Assembly (NCBI RefSeq): GCF_022317005.1
Contig: NZ_CP081006.1
Span: forward strand, 1,488,001-1,552,000
Direction of reading: 5' to 3'
Source of the DNA: Mycobacterium sp. IDR2000157661
GTDB lineage: Bacteria; Actinomycetota; Actinomycetes; Mycobacteriales; Mycobacteriaceae
DNA: 64,000 nucleotides
Made by a program: the position numbers and the translations under genes. Positions within the stretch are counted from its first letter, which is position 1. The number at the start of each line of letters is the position of its first letter. The notes beneath the pieces were generated by a model. The model searched no databases. It was not told the origin of the DNA and saw nothing but the letters and a program-made list of their open reading frames with translations. This document shows, one piece after another, positions 16,046 through 24,496 of this stretch.

Positions 16046-17041
16046 TCAGTAGTGCAGCGCGGCGTACCGCCAGTCCAGCACCTGCCGGTCCGGCTCGGTC
16101 CGGCTGGTCCCACCTTCTGAAACCGCGTACACCAGCGACCGCAGTCCGAGCACGCCGCCACCGCCGTCGGGAAGCGGTGTCGCGGTCTCGATCCGGAGCT
16201 CGCTGTAGAGGGTGTCGCCCTCGTGTACCGGGCCTGTGTGGTCGCACGACTGCCAGCCCAGCACGGTCACCAGGTCGGGCAGCAGGCGGCAGGTCTGGGC
16301 GAGCGCCAGCCCGATGGTGTGCCCGCCGTACACCAGCCGCCGCCCCCCGACACGCCAATCGTGGTGCGTGGCCGCGATGTTCAGCGTCAGGCGGGCCAGC
16401 TCCGGTGCGCTGGTGACCACGTCGGCGCTGCTGTGCAGCACCGCGCCGGCCAGCGCAGGGTCGAACCGGGCACCCTGGACGCGGGCGCGGTAGGCGTCGG
16501 CGTCCCATTGAAGGGTCGGCGCCGGGTCGGGTGGCAGGTGGGCGCCCACGGTCGACACGTCGTCGCGGTGGCCGGTTTCGGCGGCGCCGTCGCGCAGCGG
16601 CAGCACGGCGCACCGGTAGAAGTCGAGGACCAGCCGACCGGCGTCGTCGACGGTAATCATCCGCAGCGCCGCCAGGCCGGTCGCCGCGCGCCCCGGCCTG
16701 GTCGAGTTCTGTTTCAGCCCGACCACCTCGGTGCGGGTGAACAGGGTGTCGCCGATGACCGGGAACCGGTGGAAGGTCAATCCGCGGTAGAACAGGTTGG
16801 CCTTGACCCGCTGAGTCACCAGCGTGGTCTGGCCGATCGCCACGTCACAGACCAGCGCCGGATGGGCGAGCGGGCCCGCCGCGCCGGTGACGGCCGACGC
16901 GAGGTCGGCGTCCAGCGCGAGGCGCAGGCGGTCACCGACGATGGACTGATGCACGGCCGCCGCGCCGGCGGTCAACGTCATCGACGGGGCGGTGTCGAAG
17001 ACCTGACCGACCGCCAGGTCGTCGAAGTAGGGGCCGCTCAC
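16046..17041 (-). CDS. Double hotdog (R)-hydratase-like protein (Rv0216-like)
   Basis: A 331-residue protein with two MaoC-like hotdog halves, matching Rv0216, whose structure is a double hotdog. The first half begins PYFDDLAVGQVFDT and continues with HPALVCDVAIGQTT and FYRGLTFHRFPVIGDTL; the second half includes VYGGHTIGLALAQT and DHTGPVHEGDTLYSELRI. Such proteins hydrate enoyl-CoA-like substrates, though I recall that the active-site residues of Rv0216 are not fully canonical. It starts at GTG 17041, 37 bases from divergent fadE3, the same arrangement as in M. tuberculosis. It is likely the first gene of the operon with the CoA transferase and amidohydrolase. Confidence 0.85.
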   Translation of the reverse strand: MSGPYFDDLAVGQVFDTAPSMTLTAGAAAVHQSIVGDRLRLALDADLASAVTGAAGPLAHPALVCDVAIGQTTLVTQRVKANLFYRGLTFHRFPVIGDTLFTRTEVVGLKQNSTRPGRAATGLAALRMITVDDAGRLVLDFYRCAVLPLRDGAAETGHRDDVSTVGAHLPPDPAPTLQWDADAYRARVQGARFDPALAGAVLHSSADVVTSAPELARLTLNIAATHHDWRVGGRRLVYGGHTIGLALAQTCRLLPDLVTVLGWQSCDHTGPVHEGDTLYSELRIETATPLPDGGGGVLGLRSLVYAVSEGGTSRTEPDRQVLDWRYAALHY

Positions 17042-17078
17042 GGCTGCACTCTGGCATTAGGCCGGACAAAGTGTCAAT

Positions 17079-18275
17079 ATGGCCGTACATATGGCATCCC
17101 TCACTGACGAAGAAACCATGCTGGTCGAGACCGTGCGCGCGTTCGTCGACCGTGACGTCAAGCCCCGCGTCCGCGACGTCGAGCACGCCAACGAATACCC
17201 CGAGGCGTGGATCGAGCAGATGAAGCAGATCGGTGTCTACGGCCTGGCGATCCCGGAGTCCTACGGCGGTTCACCGGTGTCGATGCCCTGCTACGTCGAA
17301 GTCGCCCAGGAACTCTCCCGCGGCTGGATGAGCCTGGCCGGGGCGATGGGCGGACACACCGTCGTCGCCAAGCTCCTGGCGCTGTTCGGCACCGAGGAAC
17401 AGAAGCTCCGCTACCTGCCGCCCATGGCGACCGGCGAGGTGCGCGCGACGATGGCGCTGACCGAGCCGGGCGGCGGATCGGACCTGCAGAACATGACGAC
17501 GACGGCCGCGTCCGACGGTGACTCGCTGGTCATCAACGGCGCCAAGACGTGGATCAGCAATGCGCGGCGCTCGGGGCTGATCGCGCTGTTGTGCAAGACC
17601 GATCCCGATGCCGTGCCGCGGCACCGCGGCATCTCGGTGGTGCTCGCCGAGCGCGGAGAGGCCGTCCCGGACCTCGACTTGCGGCCTAGCCCCGGCCTGA
17701 CGGTGTCGCGGGATCTGCCGAAACTCGGCTACAAGGGCGTCGAGTCGTGTGAGCTGACGTTCGCCGACTACCGCGTGCCCGCGTCGGCCATCCTCGGCGG
17801 AGAGCCGGGCAGGGGCTTCGCGCAGATGATGAAGGGCCTGGAGACCGGCCGCATCCAGGTCGCGTCGCGCGCCCTGGGGGTGGCGACCGCCGCGCTGGAG
17901 GATGCACTGCGTTATGCGCAGGAGCGCGAGAGCTTCGGGCAGCCGATCTGGCGACACCAGTCGATCGGTAACTACCTGGCCGACATGGCCACCAAGCTGA
18001 CCGCGGCACGCCAGCTGACCCGCTACGCCGCCGAACGCTACGACAGCGGGCAGCGCTGTGACCTGGAGGCCGGGATGGCGAAGCTGTTCGCCTCGGAGGT
18101 CGCGATGGAGATCGCACTGAACGCGATGCGCATCCACGGCGGTTACGGCTACTCAACCGAATTCGACGTCGAGCGCTACTTCCGTGACGCCCCGCTGATG
18201 ATCGTCGGCGAAGGCACCAACGAGATCCAGCGCAACGTGATCGCCGCTCAACTGGTGGCCAGGGGCGGCATCTAG
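17079..18275 (+). CDS. fadE3: Acyl-CoA dehydrogenase FadE3
   Basis: A single-domain acyl-CoA dehydrogenase, 398 residues, which oxidises acyl-CoA to enoyl-CoA with FAD. Signatures are MALTEPGGGSDLQNM (about 125-139), KTWISNARRSGL, QERESFGQPIWRHQ, MRIHGGYGYSTEF and the C-terminal FRDAPLMIVGEGTNEIQRN, where the EGT glutamate is the candidate base. Position opposite the Rv0216-type gene supports FadE3 (Rv0215c). An alternative start is ATG 17091 (MASLTDEE). The stop is directly followed by the GTG of a GntR-type regulator, so the two are co-transcribed and the regulator may control this locus. Confidence 0.88.
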   Translation: MAVHMASLTDEETMLVETVRAFVDRDVKPRVRDVEHANEYPEAWIEQMKQIGVYGLAIPESYGGSPVSMPCYVEVAQELSRGWMSLAGAMGGHTVVAKLLALFGTEEQKLRYLPPMATGEVRATMALTEPGGGSDLQNMTTTAASDGDSLVINGAKTWISNARRSGLIALLCKTDPDAVPRHRGISVVLAERGEAVPDLDLRPSPGLTVSRDLPKLGYKGVESCELTFADYRVPASAILGGEPGRGFAQMMKGLETGRIQVASRALGVATAALEDALRYAQERESFGQPIWRHQSIGNYLADMATKLTAARQLTRYAAERYDSGQRCDLEAGMAKLFASEVAMEIALNAMRIHGGYGYSTEFDVERYFRDAPLMIVGEGTNEIQRNVIAAQLVARGGI

Positions 18276-19010
18276 GTGCGCGCGCCGCCGGCGTATCAGG
18301 CCCTGCGCGACCAGCTTCGCGCCGCAATCGCTGCGGGCCGCTACCGCGACGGCGCCCGACTGCCCACCGAATCGGAACTCGTTGCCGCCCATGGATTGTC
18401 GCGCCAGACGGTACGGCGGGCGTTTCAGGACCTGGTGGCCGAGGGGGTGGTGTACCGGGTGCCCGGCCGCGGTACCTACGCCAGCGACCGTGCCGACGTT
18501 CAAGGCCGCCGCTACCTTCGCCGGCTGGGCTCGATCGAGGACCTGATGAGCCTGTCCGACGACACCTCGATGGAGGTGCTCACCGGCCTGCGCAGGCGCG
18601 TGGACCTCGACGCGGCCAGCAGGCTGCGCCTCGACGACGACATCGTCCACACCGTGGTGTTCCGGCGCCTGCATGAGAGCGTGCCCTTCGTCTCGACGAC
18701 GGTGCACCTGACGCCGTCGGCTGCGGCCCTCGTGTCGGCCGAACTCGGTGACGGAGCGGTGGGCACCCATACCGTAATCGGTCTGCTCGAGCCGCTGCTC
18801 GCCGAGCCGATCGCCGAAGCGGCGCAGTCGATCACCGTCGCACCCGCCGACGGGGCGGTGGCCGCGGCCGTCGATTGCGCGCCCGGCCATCCGATGCTGC
18901 GGGTCGACCGGCTGTACTCCGATGCCTCGGGGCGGCCGGTCGAACTGTCGGTCAGCCACTTCCTGCCCGAGCAATACACCTACCGGGTCACGTTGCGCCG
19001 CTCGGGCTAG
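18276..19010 (+). CDS. GntR/HutC-family regulator with UTRA domain
   Basis: A 244-residue transcription factor. The N-terminal winged helix reads LRAAIAAGRYRDGARLPTE, then ELVAAHGLSRQTVRRAF and GVVYRVPGRGTY, the standard GntR domain. Residues 85-240 fit a UTRA effector domain (VFRRLHESVPFVSTTVHL, ending LSVSHFLPEQYTYRVTL). The GTG start abuts the fadE3 stop with no gap, so the two genes are one transcript. It probably senses an acyl or related small molecule and regulates fadE3 and its divergent operon. Its 3' end overlaps the convergent crotonase gene by 23 bases. Confidence 0.85.
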   Translation: MRAPPAYQALRDQLRAAIAAGRYRDGARLPTESELVAAHGLSRQTVRRAFQDLVAEGVVYRVPGRGTYASDRADVQGRRYLRRLGSIEDLMSLSDDTSMEVLTGLRRRVDLDAASRLRLDDDIVHTVVFRRLHESVPFVSTTVHLTPSAAALVSAELGDGAVGTHTVIGLLEPLLAEPIAEAAQSITVAPADGAVAAAVDCAPGHPMLRVDRLYSDASGRPVELSVSHFLPEQYTYRVTLRRSG

Positions 19011-19893
19011 CCGCGATCTCGTCGATCAGTCCCCACCGCAACGCCGTCGGCGCGTCGAGGGTGCGCCCGGACAACACCAGATAGGCAGTGCGCCAGCGGC
19101 CGATGCGGCGGGTGACGCTGACGGTGCCACCCGCACCGGGGATCAGGCCGAGGCTCAGCTCCGGCAGGCCGAACAGCGCGTCGGCGGCCGAAGTGATGTG
19201 CCCGCAGAACGCGGCCATCTCCAGCCCGCTGCCCAGCACCCGACCGTGCACCTCGGCCCGGCATCGATCACCGAGGCGCTGCGCCAATTCGGCGAGCACC
19301 AGCGCCGGGCTGTGGCGCGTGCGGGCCAGATGAGCGGCCGCCGGGTCGGCGAACGAGCCGAACTCGGCGAGGTCACCGCCGCTGCAGAAGGACGGACCGG
19401 CGCCGGAGAGCACCACCTCGGTGACCGACGGGTCGAGTCGCGCCACCTCGAGCGCTTCGAGCAGTGCCGCCCGCGCGTCGGTGGAGAACGCGTTGTGTCG
19501 GCGTGGCCGGTTGAACCGCACGTGCACGGAGTCGTCGATGCGGTCGACCAGGACGGGTTCCACCGGCGCGGGCGCCTCGGCCGGACCGCGTTCGGCGAGC
19601 CAGCGGGCGAACTCCGGGCCGGACTGCAGAGTCGAATACGCCAGGGACTCGGTGACCACGCCGGCGAACGTCGGCGCGTCCGGGTCCACGGCGCGCAGCA
19701 CGTCCCCACAGATCGCGGCGGCGTGCGGCCACCGCAGACACCGTGCCCGCAGGTCCTCGACGGCGTCGTCCACCGAGGGCACGGTGATCACCCGCCGGTC
19801 GGCGCTGTCCTGCTCGGACAGCGTGAAAGCAGCTTCGTCGCAGACGGATTCGACCGCAACGAAGACCCCGGAGGTGAGCTCGACGCGCGTCAC
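18988..19893 (-). CDS. Enoyl-CoA hydratase/isomerase family protein
   Basis: A crotonase-fold protein of 301 residues. The conserved core lies in the C-terminal 190 residues: FNRPRRHNAFSTDARAA, oxyanion loop GPSFCSGGDLAEFGSF, and EVHGRVLGSGLEMAAFCGHI, followed by FGLPELSLGLIPGAGGT with the catalytic glutamate candidates. The first 110 residues are extra compared with EchA1 and carry no recognised motif. GTG 19893 overlaps the fadD4 stop (GTGA), so translation is coupled to the CoA ligase. It likely acts on the CoA ester made by FadD4. The open frame extends to 19980 in the wrong region; the shorter start is preferred. Confidence 0.8.
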   Translation of the reverse strand: MTRVELTSGVFVAVESVCDEAAFTLSEQDSADRRVITVPSVDDAVEDLRARCLRWPHAAAICGDVLRAVDPDAPTFAGVVTESLAYSTLQSGPEFARWLAERGPAEAPAPVEPVLVDRIDDSVHVRFNRPRRHNAFSTDARAALLEALEVARLDPSVTEVVLSGAGPSFCSGGDLAEFGSFADPAAAHLARTRHSPALVLAELAQRLGDRCRAEVHGRVLGSGLEMAAFCGHITSAADALFGLPELSLGLIPGAGGTVSVTRRIGRWRTAYLVLSGRTLDAPTALRWGLIDEIAASPSGAT

Positions 19894-21410
19894 GAGTACT
19901 TCTTGATCAGCTCCTGCTTGTACAGCTTGCCGGTGTCGGTGCGCGGCAACTGCGCCTCGAATGAGATCGAGCGCGGGCACTTGTAGTGCGCCAACCGGTC
20001 ACGCAGCCACACCAGCAGTTCGTCGCCGAATTCGTCGGTGGCGTCGGCCGGGTCGACGGTCTGGACCACGCCCTTGACGCTCTGGCCCATCTCGTCGTCG
20101 GGAATGCCGAACACCGCGGCGTCCATCACGTTCGGGTGGGTGACCAGCATGTTCTCGGCCTCCTGGGGGTAGATGTTGACCCCGCCGGAGATGATCATGT
20201 GGTGGCGGCGGTCCGTCAGGTAGAGGTAGCCGTCCTCGTCGACGTAGCCGATGTCGCCGACGGTCATCCAGCCGTGGCGGTTGCGCGACTTCGCGGTCTT
20301 GTCGGGGTCGTTTAGGTACTCGAAGGTGTTGCCGCCCTCGAAGTAGATCTCGCCGGGCTCACCGGGTGGCAGTTCGTTGCCACTCTCATCGAGTATGTGG
20401 AGGGCCCCGACCATCGGCCTGCCCACCGAACCCGGATGCGCCAGCCACTCTTCCGCGCTGATCAGCGTGGAACCGTGCGCCTCGGAGGACGCGTAGTACT
20501 CGTCGACGATGGGGCCCCACCAGTCGATCATCTGCTTCTTGATTTCAACCGGGCACGGCGCCGCGGCGTGGATGACCCGCTTGAGGCTCGACATGTCGTA
20601 CGAGTTCCTCACGGAATCCGGCAGTTTCAGCATCCGGGTGAACATCGCGGGGACGAACTGCCCGTGGGTGACGCCGTAGCGCTGGATCGCCTCGAGCGCG
20701 CCCTCGGGGTCGAACTTCTGGAGCACCACGGTGGTGTAGCCCGCGGCCTGCACCGTCATCGACCAGACCGACGGTGCGGTGTGGTAGAGCGGCGCCGGGC
20801 TCAGGTACACCGAGTCCGGTTGCATCCACACGTCGACGAGCATCGTCATCAGGCCGGGCGCTTCGGCGGGCGGCAGGTGCGGAAGTTCCCGCTTGATGCC
20901 CTTGGGCCTGCCGGTGGTGCCCGACGAGTACTGCAGCAGATCCCCCTCGATCTCGTCGTCGATCGGTGTTTCGGGGTGGCCGGCGACGCAGTCCGGGTAG
21001 CGCTGCCAGCCGTCGAGGTCGCCGGAGGCGATCAGCAGCACCTCTGGTAGTCCGCGGGGCAGTTCAGCGGCGAGTCCCTCGAGCGTCTTGCGCAGTGCGG
21101 CCGAGCCGATGATGCCCTTGGCGTTGCTGTTGTCGATGATGTACGCCGCTTCGGCGGCCGTCAGGTGCGTGTTGATCGGCACGTAGTAGAGCCCGCTTCG
21201 GCGGGCCGCCCACATCACGGCGTGGAAGTGCTCGTTGTTCTCCATCAGGATCGCGACCGTGTCGCCTTCGGCGAGGCCGGCCCGGCGGAAATGGTGGGCC
21301 AGCCGGTTGGCTCGGGCTTCCAGATCACCGAAGGTCACCACGATTCCCGCCGGATGCATGATGACGGCGGGCTTGTCGGGCGTGGCCTCGGCGTGTTCGC
21401 GGATCTGCAT
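19890..21410 (-). CDS. fadD4: Long-chain acyl-CoA synthetase FadD4
   Basis: An AMP-forming acyl-CoA (or acyl-AMP) ligase of 506 residues. The P-loop-like motif is YSSGTTGRPKG (about residues 162-172), the second block is EYYASSEAHGS, the hinge region includes HGWMTVGDIGYVDEDGYLYLTDR, and the C-terminal catalytic lysine lies in RTDTGKLYKQEL. All are present, so it should be active. Position next to fadE3 matches FadD4 (Rv0214). It is translationally coupled to the downstream crotonase. The acyl substrate is not evident. Two inverted repeats lie 25-67 bases upstream and may be control sites. Confidence 0.88.
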   Translation of the reverse strand: MQIREHAEATPDKPAVIMHPAGIVVTFGDLEARANRLAHHFRRAGLAEGDTVAILMENNEHFHAVMWAARRSGLYYVPINTHLTAAEAAYIIDNSNAKGIIGSAALRKTLEGLAAELPRGLPEVLLIASGDLDGWQRYPDCVAGHPETPIDDEIEGDLLQYSSGTTGRPKGIKRELPHLPPAEAPGLMTMLVDVWMQPDSVYLSPAPLYHTAPSVWSMTVQAAGYTTVVLQKFDPEGALEAIQRYGVTHGQFVPAMFTRMLKLPDSVRNSYDMSSLKRVIHAAAPCPVEIKKQMIDWWGPIVDEYYASSEAHGSTLISAEEWLAHPGSVGRPMVGALHILDESGNELPPGEPGEIYFEGGNTFEYLNDPDKTAKSRNRHGWMTVGDIGYVDEDGYLYLTDRRHHMIISGGVNIYPQEAENMLVTHPNVMDAAVFGIPDDEMGQSVKGVVQTVDPADATDEFGDELLVWLRDRLAHYKCPRSISFEAQLPRTDTGKLYKQELIKKYS

Positions 21411-21434
21411 GGCCCGACTTTACGACGACCAGAC

Positions 21435-21477
21435 TTGACGCATGTCAACTGCCCGGAGCGCGCGTTTGCCGGCAAAC
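21435..21477. promoter_or_regulatory. Two inverted repeats upstream of fadD4
   Basis: Within 21411-21634 there are two palindromic elements. TTGAC-GCAT-GTCAA lies at 21435-21448, 25 bases from the fadD4 start. GTTTGCCGGCAAAC, a perfect 14-base palindrome, lies at 21464-21477. Both are plausible operators for fadD4 or for the divergent oxygenase-like gene. The stretch from about 21500 to 21600 is visibly AT-richer than its surroundings and contains no gene. Confidence 0.35.
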
Positions 21478-21634
21478 ACCCGTGTCGGAACAGACGATTC
21501 TGGTGGTATGTATTTGTGAAGAAACGATACCTATTGAATGTTTCTGCGGGGCGTTATAGCTTTGCTCTCGAAGCAATCCGACCTGGTGGAGGCACGCTCT
21601 ACCCATCGATATGCATCTAGGGGACACGTCACCG

Positions 21635-22456
21635 ATGATGAAGTATGAACGCGGTGGATCAGTGGCTGAAGTCAGCCCGGGCAGGCTGGCAAATCTCGTC
21701 AGTATCGATGACGCCGCCGTCGCCGCCCACATCACCCGCTACGGATATGCACGCCTCGCCGGTGTGCTGTCAGCAGACTGGCTCGACGTCGCTCACGCCG
21801 CGGTGCGGCCCTACATGCCCGAGGACGAGGTCTACGAGCTATTCGTCGACCGTCTTGATTCATCGGTCAGATGGTGCGTCGATCGGGTAGTAGCCGAGTC
21901 GCAGTTCGGTGCGCTGCTGCGGGCGCTGGCCGCCCGCCAGCTTCCCGGCCTCGATTGCGATGGTGAAGCCGTCGAAGTCGTGTTGCGCGTGGTGACCGGG
22001 ACTGGCGACGCAGATTCGGCGCCGGCGGACTTTCACTACGACAGCACAGTCGTCACCGCGATCGTGCCGATTGTCATTCCCGATGGTCAGCCGGGTCGCT
22101 CCGGGGAGTTGATCATCCGGCGCGACCTGCGGCCCTACCGTCGCACCGTCGTTGGCAATGCCGTCGACAAGGCTCGCGCCGCCCGCTGCCCGGATATGCG
22201 AGCGGTCGACGGGTCGTCGGCCACGGTGGTCGCGATGCAGCCCGGCGACATCTACCTGTTCTGGGGCTATCGGTCCTTTCACACATCGATGCCGATACCG
22301 GCCGGCAGCCGTCGCGTCACGCTGATACTGCACTTCGGCACGGTGCACCCCGGGGCGGGGATGCGGACCGCCAAGTGGCTGGCGCGCATGGTACGGAGCT
22401 GGTGCCGCCGAGCAACCGGTCGTCCGCGTTACCGACTGATCGACGGAAGCGAATGA
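21635..22456 (+). CDS. Possible 2OG-Fe(II) oxygenase-like protein
   Basis: A protein of about 273 residues with no close family recognised. It carries a facial-triad pattern like that of 2-oxoglutarate/Fe(II) dioxygenases: HYD in DFHYDSTVVTAIVPIVI (about residues 135-150), a distal histidine in GYRSFHTSMPIPAG, and an arginine ten residues later (SRRVTLILHFG), in a core of beta strands. The N-terminal part, YGYARLAGVLSADWLDVAH, also resembles the start of PhyH-type oxygenases. ATG 21635 is preferred over 21611 because AGGGGA lies 10 bases before it. It is divergent from fadD4 and has no counterpart in the remembered M. tuberculosis order. Substrate unknown. Confidence 0.65.
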   Translation: MMKYERGGSVAEVSPGRLANLVSIDDAAVAAHITRYGYARLAGVLSADWLDVAHAAVRPYMPEDEVYELFVDRLDSSVRWCVDRVVAESQFGALLRALAARQLPGLDCDGEAVEVVLRVVTGTGDADSAPADFHYDSTVVTAIVPIVIPDGQPGRSGELIIRRDLRPYRRTVVGNAVDKARAARCPDMRAVDGSSATVVAMQPGDIYLFWGYRSFHTSMPIPAGSRRVTLILHFGTVHPGAGMRTAKWLARMVRSWCRRATGRPRYRLIDGSE

Positions 22457-22457
22457 T

Positions 22458-24296
22458 TTACTCGGCTTCAGCCAAGCGGTGCTTCAGCGCGTCGAACTCG
22501 TCCTTGATGCCGGTCGGCAACTTCTCGCCGACGAACTCGAACCACTCCTCGATCTGCGGAAGTTCCTCGCGCCACTCGTCGACGTTGACCGCCAGCGCGG
22601 CGTCCACGTCGGCGGCATCAACGTCGAGGCCATCCAGATCCAGGTCCTCGGCGGTCGGCACGGTGCCGATCGGGGTGGTGCGGCCGCCGGCCCGGTGCTC
22701 GATGCGGTCGATGATCCACTTCATCACGCGGCTGTTCTCGCCGAAGCCCGGCCACAGGAATCGGCCGTCGTCACCGCGGCGGAACCAGTTGACGAAGAAG
22801 ATCTTCGGCATCTTCGACTCGTCGTTCTCCTTGCCCAGCCTGATCCAGTGCGCGAAGTAGTCGCCGACGTTGTAGCCCAGGAACGGCAGCATCGCCATCG
22901 GGTCGCGCCGCACGGTGCCGACCTTGCCCTCGGCGGCGGCCGTCTGCTCACTGCCCATGGTCGCGCCGATGAACACACCGTGCTGCCAGTCGCGCGCCTC
23001 GGTCACCAGCGGCACCGTCGTCTTGCGCCGGGCGCCGAACAGGATCGCCGAGATCGGCACGCCCTGCGGGTCGTCCCACTCCGGAGCCAGCGTCGGGCAC
23101 TGCGACATCGGGGTGCAGTACCGCGAATTCGGATGCGCGGCCTTCTCTTCCGAGTCGGGCGTCCAGTCGCGCTTCTTCCAGTCGATGAGGTGCTGCGGGT
23201 CGCCTTCGAGACCCTCCCACCACACGTCGTTGTCGTCGGTCAGCGCGACGTTGGTGAAGACGGTGTTGCCGGCCTCGATGGTCTTCATGGCGTTCGGGTT
23301 GGTGCCCCAATTGGTGCCGGGCGCGACGCCGAAGAAGCCGAACTCCGGGTTCACCGCGTAAAGGCGGCCGTCCTTGCCGAAGCGCATCCAGGCGATGTCG
23401 TCACCGACGGTCTCGGCGCGCCACCCCGGAATCGTGGGCTGCAGCATGGCGAGATTGGTCTTGCCGCACGCCGACGGGAACGCCGCGGCGACGTAGTACG
23501 CCTTGTCCTCCGGCGAGATCAGCTTGAGGATCAGCATGTGCTCGGCGAGCCAGCCCTCGTCGTGCGCCATCGCCGAGGCGATGCGCAGCGAGTAGCACTT
23601 CTTGCCGAGTAGCGCGTTACCGCCGTATCCGGAGCCGAAGCTCCAGATCTCCCGGGTCTCCGGGAAGTGGCTGATGTACTTGGTGTCATTGCAGGGCCAC
23701 GGCACGTCATTTTTTCGCGAGCCGTCGGCCCCCTCAAGCGGCGCGCCGATCGAGTGCAGCGCCTTGACGAAGAAACCGTCGGTGCCCATCTTGTCCAGCG
23801 CGGCCCGGCCCATCCGGGTCATCGTGCGCATCGACACCACGACGTACTCCGAGTCGGTGATCTCGACACCGAGCTTGGGATCCTCGGCGCCCAGCGGGCC
23901 CATGCAGAACGGCACCACGTACATGGTGCGGCCACGCATACAGCCGCGGTACAGGTCGGTCATGGTCTGCCGCATCTCGGCCGGGTCCATCCAGTTGTTG
24001 GTGGGGCCGGCGTCGATTTCGTTCTCGGTGCAGATGAAGGTGCGCGACTCGACGCGAGCCACGTCGGAGGGGTCGGACAGCGCGAGGTAGGAGTTGGGTT
24101 TCTTCTCCTCATCGAGCTGGTGGAAGGTGCCGGCTTCGACCAGTTGCGCACACAGGCGCGCGTTCTCCTCGTCGGAGCCGTCGGCGAACACCACGCGATC
24201 GGGTTGCGTCAGCTCGGCGACCTCCCGGACCCAAGCGAGCAGACCTTCATGCTTCGTCGGTGCGGTGTCCAGACCTGGGATGGTCGCTGCGGTCAT
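22458..24296 (-). CDS. pckA: Phosphoenolpyruvate carboxykinase (GTP)
   Basis: Converts oxaloacetate and GTP to phosphoenolpyruvate, the entry to gluconeogenesis when mycobacteria grow on lipids. At 612 residues it has the normal GTP-type length. It carries the PEPCK P-loop [15 protein letters not shown] (about residues 265-279), the metal and substrate segments [17 protein letters not shown] and [12 protein letters not shown], and the [12 protein letters not shown] guanine-site region. The start is set by CAGGAGATTTTC immediately before the ATG, a strong ribosome binding site. Position next to the lipid-oxidation block, as Rv0211, makes metabolic sense. Its stop lies one base beyond the convergent oxygenase-like gene. 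Confidence 0.95.
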   Translation of the reverse strand: MTAATIPGLDTAPTKHEGLLAWVREVAELTQPDRVVFADGSDEENARLCAQLVEAGTFHQLDEEKKPNSYLALSDPSDVARVESRTFICTENEIDAGPTNNWMDPAEMRQTMTDLYRGCMRGRTMYVVPFCMGPLGAEDPKLGVEITDSEYVVVSMRTMTRMGRAALDKMGTDGFFVKALHSIGAPLEGADGSRKNDVPWPCNDTKYISHFPETREIWSFGSGYGGNALLGKKCYSLRIASAMAHDEGWLAEHMLILKLISPEDKAYYVAAAFPSACGKTNLAMLQPTIPGWRAETVGDDIAWMRFGKDGRLYAVNPEFGFFGVAPGTNWGTNPNAMKTIEAGNTVFTNVALTDDNDVWWEGLEGDPQHLIDWKKRDWTPDSEEKAAHPNSRYCTPMSQCPTLAPEWDDPQGVPISAILFGARRKTTVPLVTEARDWQHGVFIGATMGSEQTAAAEGKVGTVRRDPMAMLPFLGYNVGDYFAHWIRLGKENDESKMPKIFFVNWFRRGDDGRFLWPGFGENSRVMKWIIDRIEHRAGGRTTPIGTVPTAEDLDLDGLDVDAADVDAALAVNVDEWREELPQIEEWFEFVGEKLPTGIKDEFDALKHRLAEAE

Positions 24297-24395
24297 GAAA
24301 ATCTCCTGTGTAAGTGTCTGCCAGGACCCAAGAATCCGTGTGCACCGGCCAGACAGGGTTCAGGCGGCGCCGCGGTCTCCCTGTACAGAGGTTAA

Positions 24396-24414
24396 CGCGG
24401 GTGACATACCCGCG
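24396..24414. promoter_or_regulatory. Inverted repeat CGCGGGT-N5-ACCCGCG upstream of pckA
   Basis: A perfect 7-base inverted repeat with a 5-base centre lies 100 bases upstream of pckA, and a CTGTACAG palindrome lies at 24381-24388. In the 200-base gap between pckA and the stop of the GTPase-like gene, these are the only clear structures. They could be operators for pckA or a terminator for the gene upstream; no T-run follows. Confidence 0.35.
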
Positions 24415-24496
24415 GTGAATCGGGAGTATGTCCGATCACTCACAGGAACGATTCAGAAAACCCCCGTTTTCGTCATGCCCAGGTGAAGGGCACCGA

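Noticed and set aside
17048..17078. GACA-AAG-TGTC repeat in the 37-base gap between Rv0216-like gene and fadE3
   Set aside because: The arms are only 4 bases and do not match the GTnTAnAC pattern of HutC-type regulators.
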